A stretch of DNA of 64,000 bases from Paenibacillus woosongensis (GTDB lineage Bacteria > Bacillota > Bacilli > Paenibacillales > Paenibacillaceae). The stretch lies in the NCBI RefSeq assembly GCF_009725165.1, contig NZ_WNZW01000010.1, positions 96,026 to 160,025 on the forward strand, given 5' to 3'. Below are positions 18,420-27,246 of this stretch, piece after piece. The notes beneath the pieces were generated by a model. The model was not told where the DNA came from. It did not search any database and was given only the letters and a program-made list of their open reading frames with translations. Numbering within the stretch: the stretch's first letter is position 1; every line of letters begins with the position of its first letter. The position numbers were made by a program, and so were the translations under genes.

Positions 18420-18526
18420 GTTACCCCGTCGCCCGTCGCCCGTACCCCGTACCCCGTACCCCGTAGCCCAATACCCCGTTAACCTGTTACCTGGTAGCCC
18501 GTTCGCCTGATACCTCCGATACCCCG
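18420..18526. repeat. Heptamer-type array (GTACCCC) decaying rightward
   Basis: Units GTCGCCC, GTACCCC and GTAGCCC follow the octamer array directly, then decay into 8-15-base variants (GTTACCTG, GATACCCC) up to the edge of the palindromic element at 18529. Confidence 0.65.
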
Positions 18527-18528
18527 AG

Positions 18529-18715
18529 TCTAACGAATCTCATTCACGTTATTTGTACATATTTGCGTTGATTCTGAATCTAACGAATGTCAGCCACGCT
18601 ATTTGCGGTTTAACTGCTGTTTGGAGCGGTAATAGACTGAAATAACGTTCCCTGGATTCGTTACATTTTGAAAGGGGTGACTTTTCTACAAATAGCGGTT
18701 GTGAGATTTGTTAGA
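18529..18715. repeat. Palindromic four-unit intergenic element, family 1 copy 1
   Basis: This 187-bp element has imperfect 27-bp terminal inverted repeats starting TCTAACGAATCTCA and TCTAACAAATCTCA. It contains four motif copies at 18529, 18579 (plus) and ending at 18665, 18715 (minus), with 50-bp spacing within each orientation. It is followed by a TCTC/GGTCTC-rich degenerate stretch. A second copy lies at 25589-25774. The gap 18000-18872 is otherwise non-coding. Confidence 0.8.
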
Positions 18716-18872
18716 AAATCTCGGCCTCGGTCTCAGTCTCACTGCTCAGTCACGTTGCTCGGTCTCGGGGTTTGCAGGTTCAGAATCACAGTTTGCCTGC
18801 CGCTTGTGATCAGCAGTAATAAGTAATTGTCGCTGACGAAATGGTGAACGATTCGTCTCGAGGTTTTAGAAA

Positions 18873-20585
18873 TCATTGACCGACCGGCAGCCATTCCAGC
18901 CAATCGATGACGATAGTGCCGCTTATGACCTCTATTTTTAAATCGAACTCTCCGCTGGAGGATATCGTTTGCTGCCCCGCCGAGATGATGCTCCAATCTT
19001 GTGAGGACACGTTGATGGTCTGGTGCCTATAACGATCCGTATGCACAACGAGTTCAGCAATCTCGTCGATACCCTCGTGAGTACCCTTGTCAGCACTCTC
19101 GGTCAAGGCGCGCAGCTTGATTTGCAGCGTGTAAGCGGCGGGAGACTCACACAAGAACGGGTATGCGACCCAATCTCCCGCAGTAAGTGTCACGCAGAGG
19201 CGATGCTCTTCGTTCCATTCCTCTTCCGGCTTCAAATGATAATTTGGCGTACCATCCTGGGCCATGAGGAACCCGACGTGGATGCCGTCATCTGGACGAA
19301 ATACGTTAGGCTGCTCCTTGGACGTTAAAGCTTGCAGGCCAGCTTGCTCTCTTTCGCTGTCAGCGGTGGCGCCCCAGCTAATGTTTTGGCCCCGATGACC
19401 ATAATGCTCGGCAGGCATGCGAAGCGGCAGCTTACGCTGAACGGCTCGCAGCACGCCTGGGAGATAGTCGCAGTTGCCAAGCAGAATGTTGTCCAGGTAT
19501 TCGTTAAGGATGGCTGCTGAAGCTGCTTGATCCGGTTTCTCGCCGCTGCCATCCACACAGTTCAAAATAAGATCCCAGTGATGTGGCCGGCGGATGGAGC
19601 AAGGGGAGTTAACTGTGTCGAGTTTTTTCCAGGTCCAGAAGTTCCATGAAATATGATGATCCTCATATAAACCAAAGGCTCCAGCATACCAGCCCAAGCT
19701 GTTCTCACCGCCTTCACCCATGTATATAGGCATGTTCAGCATTTCCCGCTTCTCTAAATAGGGGGCGATTCCTTCCTGGTCAGGACTGCTCCAGTACTTG
19801 TGGAATTGCAGCAAAAGATTGTCGTCGAACATATCTTCGGCGGTAAACATCGACCAGTCGGTTGCCTAATGGGCGCCTTCAATGATAATCATATGCTTGT
19901 CGTCGACCTCGCGGATCGCGGCGGTGATTTCCTTGTAGAGCGGCATGAGCTTGCCGTTATGCATGTTGAACCATTCCGGAAGCGGCTCGTTCAGCAGATC
20001 GTAGCCGCCGACGATCCATTCATCCTTATAACGGTCGGCTAGCATTCTCCACAGCTCGACGGTACGCCGCCAGTAATCCTCGTTAGTGAACAGCTCCGGC
20101 TGATCATGTTCGGAGTCGTCGATATTCGCTCCCGTTTGCCCGCCTGGTGCTCCGTGCAGATCAAGGATGACGTACAGGCTGTATTTTTTGCACCAGCCAA
20201 TAAAACGATCGATTAAAGCGAGGGTATCCGGGTTGAATCTTACAGGATCGCCCTCCTCCAGCAGCCAGCGCGCATTGATTGGCAGTCGAATGGAGTTCAA
20301 GCCCTCCGCAGCGATTTGGCGCACGTCATCCTCGGTTATAAACCGTTCGCGAAACGTAACCCAAAATTCCTTGGCAACGGCTTCTCCGATCAAGTCCGTG
20401 ATGAGCTTCTCGATTCGTCTTGGCCGATCGGCGTTGGTCGGCGGGAACTTCCACATATAACCTTCCGGCAGCAGCCAGTTTCCCAGCCCCACGCCGCGCA
20501 GCAGCAGCTCCTGCCCGTCTCCGTTCACAATTCGCTGGCCTTCGGCACGCAAGTAGCCTTTTACCCGTCCATCGTCTCTGTACAT
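18873..20585 (-). pseudogene. Glycoside hydrolase family 5 (cellulase-like) with in-frame amber stop
   Basis: Two open segments (20585-19866 and 19865-18873) lie in the same frame, separated only by a TAG at 19868-19866. Joined, they give about 570 residues. The first part starts MYRDDGRVKGYLRAEG after AAAGGTGTGAG and holds the GH5 core with the acid/base Glu in LLNEPLPEW. The second has the nucleophile Glu in IYMGEGGENSLGW and a C-terminal beta-rich region that could bind carbohydrate. The stop falls in IIIEGAH-stop-ATDWSMF, where a Trp (TGG) would fit well, so one G-to-A change would explain it. There is no signal peptide, so the enzyme would have been cytoplasmic. It could be a recent pseudogene, a read-through gene or a sequencing error. 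Confidence 0.8.
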
Positions 20586-20783
20586 TGCTTGCTCACACCT
20601 TTCGGTTGAAGTTGAGGTAGTCAAAGTGGACATTCAGCCTTAATATAGTCCTAATTTTGCCGGTTTGGGTAGGTCTCGAATTTCGGGTACGATTTTTCGG
20701 GTGGAAGAGAAAAAGACTCCTGTATTCTACCGGAGCCAATGGTATAGACTATATTATTTTTATGTAAGCTAAGAATAAGGAAA

Positions 20784-20815
20784 CCCATCGCATAGGATTT
20801 GTTCCTAACGATGGG
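20784..20815 (-). terminator. Terminator-like hairpin downstream of peptide/regulator pair
   Basis: CCCATCG pairs with CGATGGG around an inner AGGA/TCCT. The T run is weak. It lies about 60 bases past the stop of the minus-strand peptide gene and is suited to end that transcript. Confidence 0.5.
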
Positions 20816-20873
20816 TTATTTGATGCAATTTACTAATGTAACTGAGATGAACTATTAGGGTCAGGATTCAACT

Positions 20874-20993
20874 CTACGTTCCGTGCAGTGCTGAATTGCT
20901 CGTTATTTTACTGTCTGATGAGTATTGGGTAGGAATAAATAAAGTAAATGCAAAGCTAGCTGTCAAAAGAAGTAACAGGATTTTTTTCTTCAT
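20874..20993 (-). CDS. Exported signalling pro-peptide candidate (Phr/AloP-like), 39 residues
   Basis: The ATG has AAAAGGAG nine bases upstream, inside the last codons of the regulator gene, which it overlaps by 38 bases in another frame. The product begins MKKKILLLLLTASFAF, a basic start plus hydrophobic core typical of a Sec signal peptide, then FIPTQYSS, and ends DSKITSNSALHGT. Size, export signal, polar C-terminus and position after a TPR regulator match pro-peptides of RRNPP quorum-sensing systems, where the C-terminal 5-10 residues are released, re-imported by Opp and bound by the receptor. The mature peptide is not known; the last residues (around SNSALHGT) are the first guess. Confidence 0.75.
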   Translation of the reverse strand: MKKKILLLLLTASFAFTLFIPTQYSSDSKITSNSALHGT

Positions 20994-22347
20994 TCTCATA
21001 AACTCCTTTTACTATAGTTTTATATTTTAGCAAGGTTTCTTGGGATGCCATATCTCTATATCGTTCGAATAATCCCATACATTTAAGCATACACTTTTTG
21101 TTATTTATATAGGAGGATTTTTCAAGTCCTTTTAGCAAATTCACGAACCCCGCGGTGTAAATTTCCTTCTTAAGATAATAGTAAGCTAAATTGTGTAATA
21201 ATAGAGACAAAAGGTTTTCGCTATAATGGTTTTTGTTGATATCAACAGTCTTGTCCTTATTCACATAAGCTGCAAGTTCAGACTCAAAATGCTTAAGAAT
21301 ATGATCTACATTGAAATGGTATTGATTAGCTGCTTCCATAATATTAAATAAAGCTGGGATAAGTTCATTTTGTTCTTTTTCGATATATGCAACGTACTCT
21401 GGGAGTACACTGGTATCACCACACATTAGCTTAATCACATATGTATTGGCCTTTGCCCATTCCAGAAAGACACCTTTCCAGTGCCGGGTGTTCTCATCAT
21501 CTTCTTTAACCCAGCTAAAATCAGCATAGTAGGAGGTATAGTGTAGTGCCTGCTTATAATCTCTTCGTGCATCACAAACATCAGCGTGAAATAAGTTGGC
21601 CAATGCTATATATGTAAACAGCGGCCTGCTAGGTTTAGATTTTTCTTGAATCTTCACAGGTCGCGCCGTGAAGTATAAAGTTCTGGCCAAATAACCCAGT
21701 CTGTTTGCTATCATTTCTACTTTATCCCACTGGTGTAAAAAACGGTATACATTTCCTAAGTCTCTCAAAGCATCTAATTGAACAAGTTCATCCAATCTTT
21801 CTACATAGGGCTCGAACAGAATAGCTGCTTTATAATTATCCTCTTGATTGCTTCCCAAGCGGATTGAAAATAGTCGATATTGGCAGAAGGCGAGCCGTTC
21901 TGAATGCTGATGCTTCTCGCTTAGAGCCACATTTTCAAACAATAGTTCTGCTGCTTTGCGCTTGTTCTGCTGGTAAAGGTCTTCCGCTACATCGAATAGA
22001 AGGGGAGAGTACATCAGATTATCCATTAACAAGCTGATCACTTGCTTCATACAGTCCAATTTATCGAGATCTGCACAGCGGTATAAGAACGGCTTGAATC
22101 TTCGCCAGTTGGGAATGTTTTGGCTCAAATGGTCTTTAATATATTGCTCGTAAAAATATCCCTCAGGGTAATTCATGACCCTTGTAAGGCGGTCCAAATG
22201 ATCTACTGTTAATGTTTTGTTTTTATTTAATATGGAACTCAGTGTGCCTGCGTTAATATTGGAGCTACTTGCTAATTTCCTTAGATTCATATTTTCCTGG
22301 TTCATGAAATCGACGATATGCTGGAGAACTGAAGATGTATAGCTCAT
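20956..22347 (-). CDS. XRE-family HTH regulator with TPR domain (RRNPP / AimR-like receptor)
   Basis: This 463-residue protein is read from the ATG after AAGAAGGATGA. Residues about 5-60 form a lambda-repressor-like HTH (NMNLRKLASSSNINAGTLSSILNKNKTLTVDHLDRLTRVM). The rest is all-helical with TPR-like repeats and no membrane segment. HTH plus TPR followed by an overlapping gene for an exported small peptide is the hallmark of RRNPP receptors (PlcR, NprR, AimR) and of AimR-like operon systems reported in Paenibacillus. It probably binds the imported mature peptide and changes DNA binding. Its targets are not evident from neighbours. AT content is higher than in the flanking U32 gene. Confidence 0.85.
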   Translation of the reverse strand: MSYTSSVLQHIVDFMNQENMNLRKLASSSNINAGTLSSILNKNKTLTVDHLDRLTRVMNYPEGYFYEQYIKDHLSQNIPNWRRFKPFLYRCADLDKLDCMKQVISLLMDNLMYSPLLFDVAEDLYQQNKRKAAELLFENVALSEKHQHSERLAFCQYRLFSIRLGSNQEDNYKAAILFEPYVERLDELVQLDALRDLGNVYRFLHQWDKVEMIANRLGYLARTLYFTARPVKIQEKSKPSRPLFTYIALANLFHADVCDARRDYKQALHYTSYYADFSWVKEDDENTRHWKGVFLEWAKANTYVIKLMCGDTSVLPEYVAYIEKEQNELIPALFNIMEAANQYHFNVDHILKHFESELAAYVNKDKTVDINKNHYSENLLSLLLHNLAYYYLKKEIYTAGFVNLLKGLEKSSYINNKKCMLKCMGLFERYRDMASQETLLKYKTIVKGVYENEEKNPVTSFDS

Positions 22348-22457
22348 GCAAATCATCCTTCTTCAGTATTTCTTGTCAAACTGTAAGTGTTTAGAAAATG
22401 GAAAGGCCCTTGTCTTCGAAATATGTCTTTTTATTCTTTGATTTCTAGTATATTACA

Positions 22458-22486
22458 AATATAAACAATATTTGATGATTGGTCAA
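22458..22486 (-). promoter_or_regulatory. Candidate promoter of the HTH-TPR regulator
   Basis: On the minus strand TTGACC, 17 bases, TATATT, leaving a leader of about 100 bases before the ATG at 22347. The 22348-22679 gap otherwise holds only the upstream region of the U32 gene. Confidence 0.55.
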
Positions 22487-22679
22487 TTCTATTTAATAAG
22501 ATGTTTATATTATGTCATAATTTGATCTCAAGCTATACGAAAGAAGTTCATCCTTTGGAAGGGATTAAAGCTAGAGTCTGCAGGGAATGTCTGATAAAAT
22601 AAATAAGTTATCGTCGTTTCAATTTAAATTTAAGGGAAATCAATATACGAGGGCCGCTCGGCCGCTCGGGGAGGAATAT

Positions 22680-25265
22680 ATGAGCAGCACAACATTAACG
22701 CGGCAGGACGTGGAACTCTTGGCGCCGGCGGGCGATTGGGACTGTATGCGGGCCGCGGTGGCGAATGGGGCGGACGCGATTTTTTTTGGAGTCGAGAAAT
22801 TCAACGCCAGAGCCCGGGCGAACAATTTTCGCATGGACGAGCTTCCGGAGATTATGGCCTTTTTGCACAGCTACGGGGTTAAGGGATTCCTGACTTTTAA
22901 TATTCTCGTATTCGAGGATGAGCTGCGGGATGCGGCGGAGTTGATCGAGGCCTGCATCGATGCGGGCGTAGACGCGGTGATCGTGCAGGATTTGGGACTG
23001 GTCAAAATGATTCGCGAAATGTCGCCGGACTTTCCGATTCACGGCTCGACCCAGATGACGATTACTTCGCCGGAAGCAGTCGAGTTCACGAAGCCATGGA
23101 ATATGGAACGTGTCGTGCTGGGCCGCGAGAACAATTTGAAGCAAATCCAGAAAATCGGAGAACAGGCAAAGCTGCCGATGGAAGTGTTTGTTCACGGGGC
23201 GCTTTGCGTATCGTATTCGGGACAATGCCTGACCTCGGAGATGTGGGGCGGGCGCTCCGCGAACCGGGGGGAATGCGCTCAGGCCTGCCGTCTCCCGTAT
23301 GACCTGATCGTGGACGGGGAGCAGAAGCCGATGGGGGATGTGGCGTATTTATTGTCTCCCAAAGACCTGGCAGCGATTGATTTGATGCCGGAGCTGATCG
23401 AGGCGGGTGTGACGTCTTTTAAAATCGAAGGCCGCTTAAAAAGCCCGGAATACGTAGCTAACGTTGTGAGCAAATACCGCAAGGCGATTGACCGTTATTT
23501 TGACGGGGAGGATGCCCGGCCGTCGAAGGAAGAGGTTCGGGAGCTGCAGCAGAGCTTCTCGCGGGGCTTTACGCATGGATTCCTGGAGGGCACGAACAAT
23601 AAGAAGCTCGTAGAGGGCACGTTTCCGAAGAGCCGGGGCGTGTATTTGGGCCGGGTGGAGCAGGTGCTGCGCGACGGCGTTGTCTGCCGCCTGGAGGCTC
23701 CTGTGAAGCGCGGAGACGGGATTGTCTTCGATGCCGGGGATCCGACGAAAAAAGAAGAAGGCGGACGTGTCTATGATTTGCGCCGCAAAGGTGTGAGGCT
23801 GGAAGGCGAAGCGGACGAGAAGTGGATCGTCGATATCATACCGGGACGCAATGACGTCGATCTGCGCAAGGTTCACGTCGGCGACCGCATTTGGAAGACG
23901 AGCGATCCCGCGCTGGATAAAAGACTGCGCCAGACGTTCGAGACGGACAAGCCATACCGGGTATTCCCGGTGCATGTCCGCGCTGCAGGGCGGGCTGGCG
24001 AGCCGCTGGCGACCTTCTGGACGGATGTGCAGAAGGGAACAACGGTGCGCGTCGACTCCGAGCTGCTGCTCGAGACGGCGCAAAAACGGCCGATGGACGG
24101 CGCCCTGCTCGAAGAGCAGTTCGGCCGTCTCGGCGGCACGCTGTTTCAGCTCGAGCAGCTGGATGCATCGCTGCATGGCGATGTGATCCTGCCGATGCGA
24201 GAGCTGAACAGCATCCGCCGGCGCGCAGTGGAGCTGCTCGCCGGCGAACGGCCAAAGCCGCCCGTTTACGTGAAACGGGCGGACGCCGCCACCGCCGCCA
24301 CAGCTGTGCTGGGCGCGGCGGGCGCTGGCGCACCACGCGCAGCGGGTGCGCCTGAAGGCGGCGGCGCGGGCTTGGCCGCGCGCCGCGCCTTGCGCGGTGA
24401 AGCGGAGCTCACCGCGCTGTGCCGCAGCCTGCCGCAGGTGCAGGCTGCGCTGGAGGCTGGCGTAGGGATGATCTACGCCGACTTTGAATTCATCAAGCAG
24501 TTTCCGGCAGCGGTGGAAGCCGTTCGGGCTGCTGGCAAACGAATCGCGCTCGCGACGCCGCGCATCCATATGCCGGGCGAGAACGGCTACCATAACAACA
24601 TCCTGCGGCTTGAGCCCGATGCGGTGCTGGTGCGCAACACCGGGGCGCTGTACTATTATTTGCGCCACCGGCAGGAGAATCCGGACTCGAAGCATCCGCA
24701 ACTGATCGGCGACTTCTCGCTGAATATTGCCAACCACAAGACCGTGGAGCTGTTTCTGGAGACCGGCTGCGATATCGTTACGCCATCCTACGATCTCAAC
24801 ATCCAGCAGATGGTGGATTTGCTGGGCAACAGCCAGAGCCTGGCTGGTAATATGGAGATCGTCATTCACCAGCACTTGCCGATGTTCCATACGGAGCATT
24901 GCGTCTACTGCACCTTCCTGAGCGAGGGTACGGACTATACGAACTGCGGCCGCCCATGCGAGCAGCATAGAGCATCCCTGCAGGATCGTATCGGCATGTC
25001 CCATCCGGTTCGTGTTGATGAAGGCTGCCGCAATACGGTATATAATGCGATCGAGCAGTCGGGTGCGGAATATTTGCGGAACTTCCTGGAGCTTGGGGTA
25101 CGGAGCTATCGTGTCGAATTCTTGGAGGAAACGCCGGAGAAGGTGCATGAGGTCATCCGTCTCTACACCCAAGCCCTACGCGGTGAAATTAGCGGCACCC
25201 AGGTATGGAAGACGCTCAAGGCGACGAACCAGCTCGGCGTGACGCGTGGACAGCTGATCAAGTAA
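22680..25265 (+). CDS. Peptidase U32 family protein with DUF3656 (RlhA-like 23S rRNA hydroxylation factor)
   Basis: The ATG at 22680 follows GGGGAGGA and gives 861 residues; 31 more codons are open upstream without a good site. The N-terminal U32 domain (VELLAPAGDWDCMRAAVANGADAIFFG) contains the conserved VHGALCVSYSGQC and the cysteine cluster GECAQACRLPYD that binds Fe-S in relatives. The DUF3656-type beta part follows (SRGVYLGRVEQVL), then a very GC-rich Ala/Gly linker (about 535-590), then a second U32-like half with CVYC and CGRPCEQH. E. coli RlhA, of the same build, is needed for 5-hydroxycytidine in 23S rRNA. It is monocistronic. A proteolytic role, despite the family name, is doubtful. 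Confidence 0.85.
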   Translation: MSSTTLTRQDVELLAPAGDWDCMRAAVANGADAIFFGVEKFNARARANNFRMDELPEIMAFLHSYGVKGFLTFNILVFEDELRDAAELIEACIDAGVDAVIVQDLGLVKMIREMSPDFPIHGSTQMTITSPEAVEFTKPWNMERVVLGRENNLKQIQKIGEQAKLPMEVFVHGALCVSYSGQCLTSEMWGGRSANRGECAQACRLPYDLIVDGEQKPMGDVAYLLSPKDLAAIDLMPELIEAGVTSFKIEGRLKSPEYVANVVSKYRKAIDRYFDGEDARPSKEEVRELQQSFSRGFTHGFLEGTNNKKLVEGTFPKSRGVYLGRVEQVLRDGVVCRLEAPVKRGDGIVFDAGDPTKKEEGGRVYDLRRKGVRLEGEADEKWIVDIIPGRNDVDLRKVHVGDRIWKTSDPALDKRLRQTFETDKPYRVFPVHVRAAGRAGEPLATFWTDVQKGTTVRVDSELLLETAQKRPMDGALLEEQFGRLGGTLFQLEQLDASLHGDVILPMRELNSIRRRAVELLAGERPKPPVYVKRADAATAATAVLGAAGAGAPRAAGAPEGGGAGLAARRALRGEAELTALCRSLPQVQAALEAGVGMIYADFEFIKQFPAAVEAVRAAGKRIALATPRIHMPGENGYHNNILRLEPDAVLVRNTGALYYYLRHRQENPDSKHPQLIGDFSLNIANHKTVELFLETGCDIVTPSYDLNIQQMVDLLGNSQSLAGNMEIVIHQHLPMFHTEHCVYCTFLSEGTDYTNCGRPCEQHRASLQDRIGMSHPVRVDEGCRNTVYNAIEQSGAEYLRNFLELGVRSYRVEFLEETPEKVHEVIRLYTQALRGEISGTQVWKTLKATNQLGVTRGQLIK

Positions 25266-25397
25266 GCTGGCTGAAGTTAACCATCCAACTACGTGAAGCG
25301 ACGAATTGAATAAACCAACTAAAGTAAACTGGGCGGCTCAAGCCAAGTGCACGACGAAGGGCAAGCTAGCCGACCGATCTATAGGAAATAACTAACC

Positions 25398-25442
25398 AAA
25401 GCCCCTCTGACGCTTCGAAATTAAGCGGAGGAGGGGCTTTTA
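25398..25442 (+). terminator. Terminator of the U32 gene
   Basis: AAAGCCCCTC and GAGGGGCTTTT pair around an inner CGCTT/AAGCG stem. It is strong and U-rich. Confidence 0.88.
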
Positions 25443-25588
25443 GAATTGATAAAAAGTAGAAATTTTGGAGCTTTCGTCTGTTCTTGTCGCTGGAACTTAT
25501 TAAGCAAGTTCTGCAGTGATAAGGCCAGGTGTTCCCTGTGTGGGCTTATCCCACATGCACTTCGAAGGAGGCGACCGCCTGTCAGCGG

Positions 25589-25774
25589 TCTAACGAATCT
25601 TAGCCACGTTATTTGTACATATTTGCGATTATTTTGAATTTAACGGTTATCATCGACTCTATTTACGGTTTATCTGCTGTTTGGGGAAGTGAAGTGTAAA
25701 ATAACGTTACCTGCAACCGTTACATTTACCCAAGGGCTTATTTTAACCAAATAATGATTGTGAGATTCGTTAGA
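25589..25774. repeat. Palindromic four-unit intergenic element, family 1 copy 2
   Basis: This 186-bp copy has the same ends, motif order and spacing as 18529-18715. The inner arms read TAACGGTT and AACCGTTA instead of TAACGAAT and ATTCGTTA, so both arms changed together. It is followed by a degenerate TCTAGGTC/GTCTCA region. Confidence 0.8.
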
Positions 25775-25779
25775 GAGTC

Positions 25780-26100
25780 GCGGTCAGTCTCAAGATCAAG
25801 GTCACCATCAGGGTCTAAGCCTTGGTGTCGCATCTCCCTAGGAGTCACGTCTTGCTGTTGCGCCCCGGTGTCGTATCTCAGTGCTTCGTCTCAATGTCAC
25901 ATATCCGAGGTTTCACGTGTGTCTCACTTCGTGCCACAGTCTAGGTCCAGGTATCGCGTTTGCCTCGCCTCGTGCCACAGTTCTAGGTCAGATCTAGGCC
26001 CCTGCCTCACTTTAACTCTATGTCCTGCCCGGGTGCTTGCAAATTCGCTCTCATGCTTCACGACTTGCGCTCAGCAGCAAAGTCTTGCTACAAGATGGCG
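25780..26100. repeat. Degenerate GTCTCA/TCTAGGTC-rich stretch
   Basis: A low-complexity, pyrimidine-skewed region with many imperfect short repeats, including a direct repeat of about 22 bp with TCGTGCCACAG and TCTAGGTC near 25929 and 25969. No gene is supported between the U32 terminator and 26144. Confidence 0.45.
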
Positions 26101-26143
26101 AAGTCTCTACCTTACGATGAGCGTCCCCAAACATCTACCACAA

Positions 26144-26782
26144 TTATAGCGTGGCAATGATTTTACCTGCAGAAATGGCTGTGGTATAGTCGGCGGGCGT
26201 TCCGGTATGGTCATAACCCGTCGGCCAGAATATCGTAGCTTCCGGCGGAGAAGAATTCGCCGCCGACAACGTCGTCCAAGCGCCGCTGCTGTCCTTGTAG
26301 CTGAAGCAATCGCACACGACGGCGTCGTGGCGGGTCGTCCATTCTGGAAGCGGGTCAGGCACAATCTCGAATTTCTGATCACAAGTGGCAACAACAAGCC
26401 TGGCAGTGGTCAATGCACCGAAGGGTTCATCCTCAGCCAGGAAGGTCTTCACGACCTCGCCGGCAACCTTGAACTCCAGCTGGCCGTCGCAATTCAGGGA
26501 TAGTTCGATCGGCACCACCGATCCTCCCTTTATCATCCACGGCCCCCCATCGTTGGCAAATCCGGTATTCCAGAACCAGTGCCAGTTGTCATTTGCTGCT
26601 TCTGCGGGTTTGGTGGATAGTCCGCATTCGTAATGGACATTTGCGCCAAAGACACCCAAGTAGAAGTTGATGAAGCCTACATTTTTCTCGAAAGTTGCAC
26701 TCTTGGGCAGCTGAATGGTAGTTCTTAGCCCATACACACCCACATCCGTTGACCATCGCAGAACTTTTGCATACTCTTCCAT
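26144..26782 (-). CDS. Unrecognised 212-residue beta-rich protein (lectin-like look, function unknown)
   Basis: The ATG follows AGAGGTTG. There is no signal peptide or membrane helix. The composition is Trp-, Gly- and Thr-rich with alternating polar/hydrophobic segments (VYGLRTTIQLP, FINFYLGVFGANVHYE, GQLEFKVAGEVVKTF), suggesting a beta-sandwich such as a carbohydrate-binding or phage-tail-like fold. A few Cys and the DNWHWFWNTGF aromatic cluster could be a ligand site. I do not recognise a family. A 61-codon frame ends three bases upstream but begins at TTG with no ribosome site and is probably not real. The 26783-27246 stretch upstream shows no other supported feature. Confidence 0.55.
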   Translation of the reverse strand: MEEYAKVLRWSTDVGVYGLRTTIQLPKSATFEKNVGFINFYLGVFGANVHYECGLSTKPAEAANDNWHWFWNTGFANDGGPWMIKGGSVVPIELSLNCDGQLEFKVAGEVVKTFLAEDEPFGALTTARLVVATCDQKFEIVPDPLPEWTTRHDAVVCDCFSYKDSSGAWTTLSAANSSPPEATIFWPTGYDHTGTPADYTTAISAGKIIATL

Positions 26783-27246
26783 AACTACAACCTCTTTTCG
26801 TATATTTTTTGGATAAAGGAGGACAAGCTGTCGCCATGCTGAGGTAGTATTGTCCTTTCATGAATTAAGGAAATTATAGAAGGCGTTTTACAACCGTCGT
26901 TTAGTACTTTCGAAGTTTTAGCGGGAGATACTTCTTTTTTATATGCATAAAAAGCCTTGATTATATCCAAAGGGGACTAAACTTGTTTTAGATTAAAAGA
27001 TTTAACGGAGTTACACTTTGAAGATCCTCTTATTTATATAAACCAAATACAGAATCGATAATAATACAGTCAGATGGACCAGTAGATTTCCATGTCCAGA
27101 TTAATTCTCACAAGTAATCAAATGTTTTAAAACGAAGATGGTGGTGTGATTTGATAAAATGAATTACATTATGCAACAAGAATAGAAAGTGGACATCCCC
27201 TTAATGCAAAAATAGATAATGGGTATAACAATGAAGGATGTTGAAG

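Noticed and set aside
18132..18526. CRISPR array
   Set aside because: Units are 7-8 bp, directly adjacent, with no unique spacers, and no cas genes are present.
23436..25172. 578-codon open frame antisense to the U32 gene
   Set aside because: It follows from GC-rich codon bias in the real gene, lacks a ribosome site and gives a His/Arg/Ala-rich product with no domain.
26785..26970. 61-codon minus-strand frame ending just before the 212-residue gene
   Set aside because: TTG start without a ribosome site; the stretch more likely serves as leader of the downstream gene.
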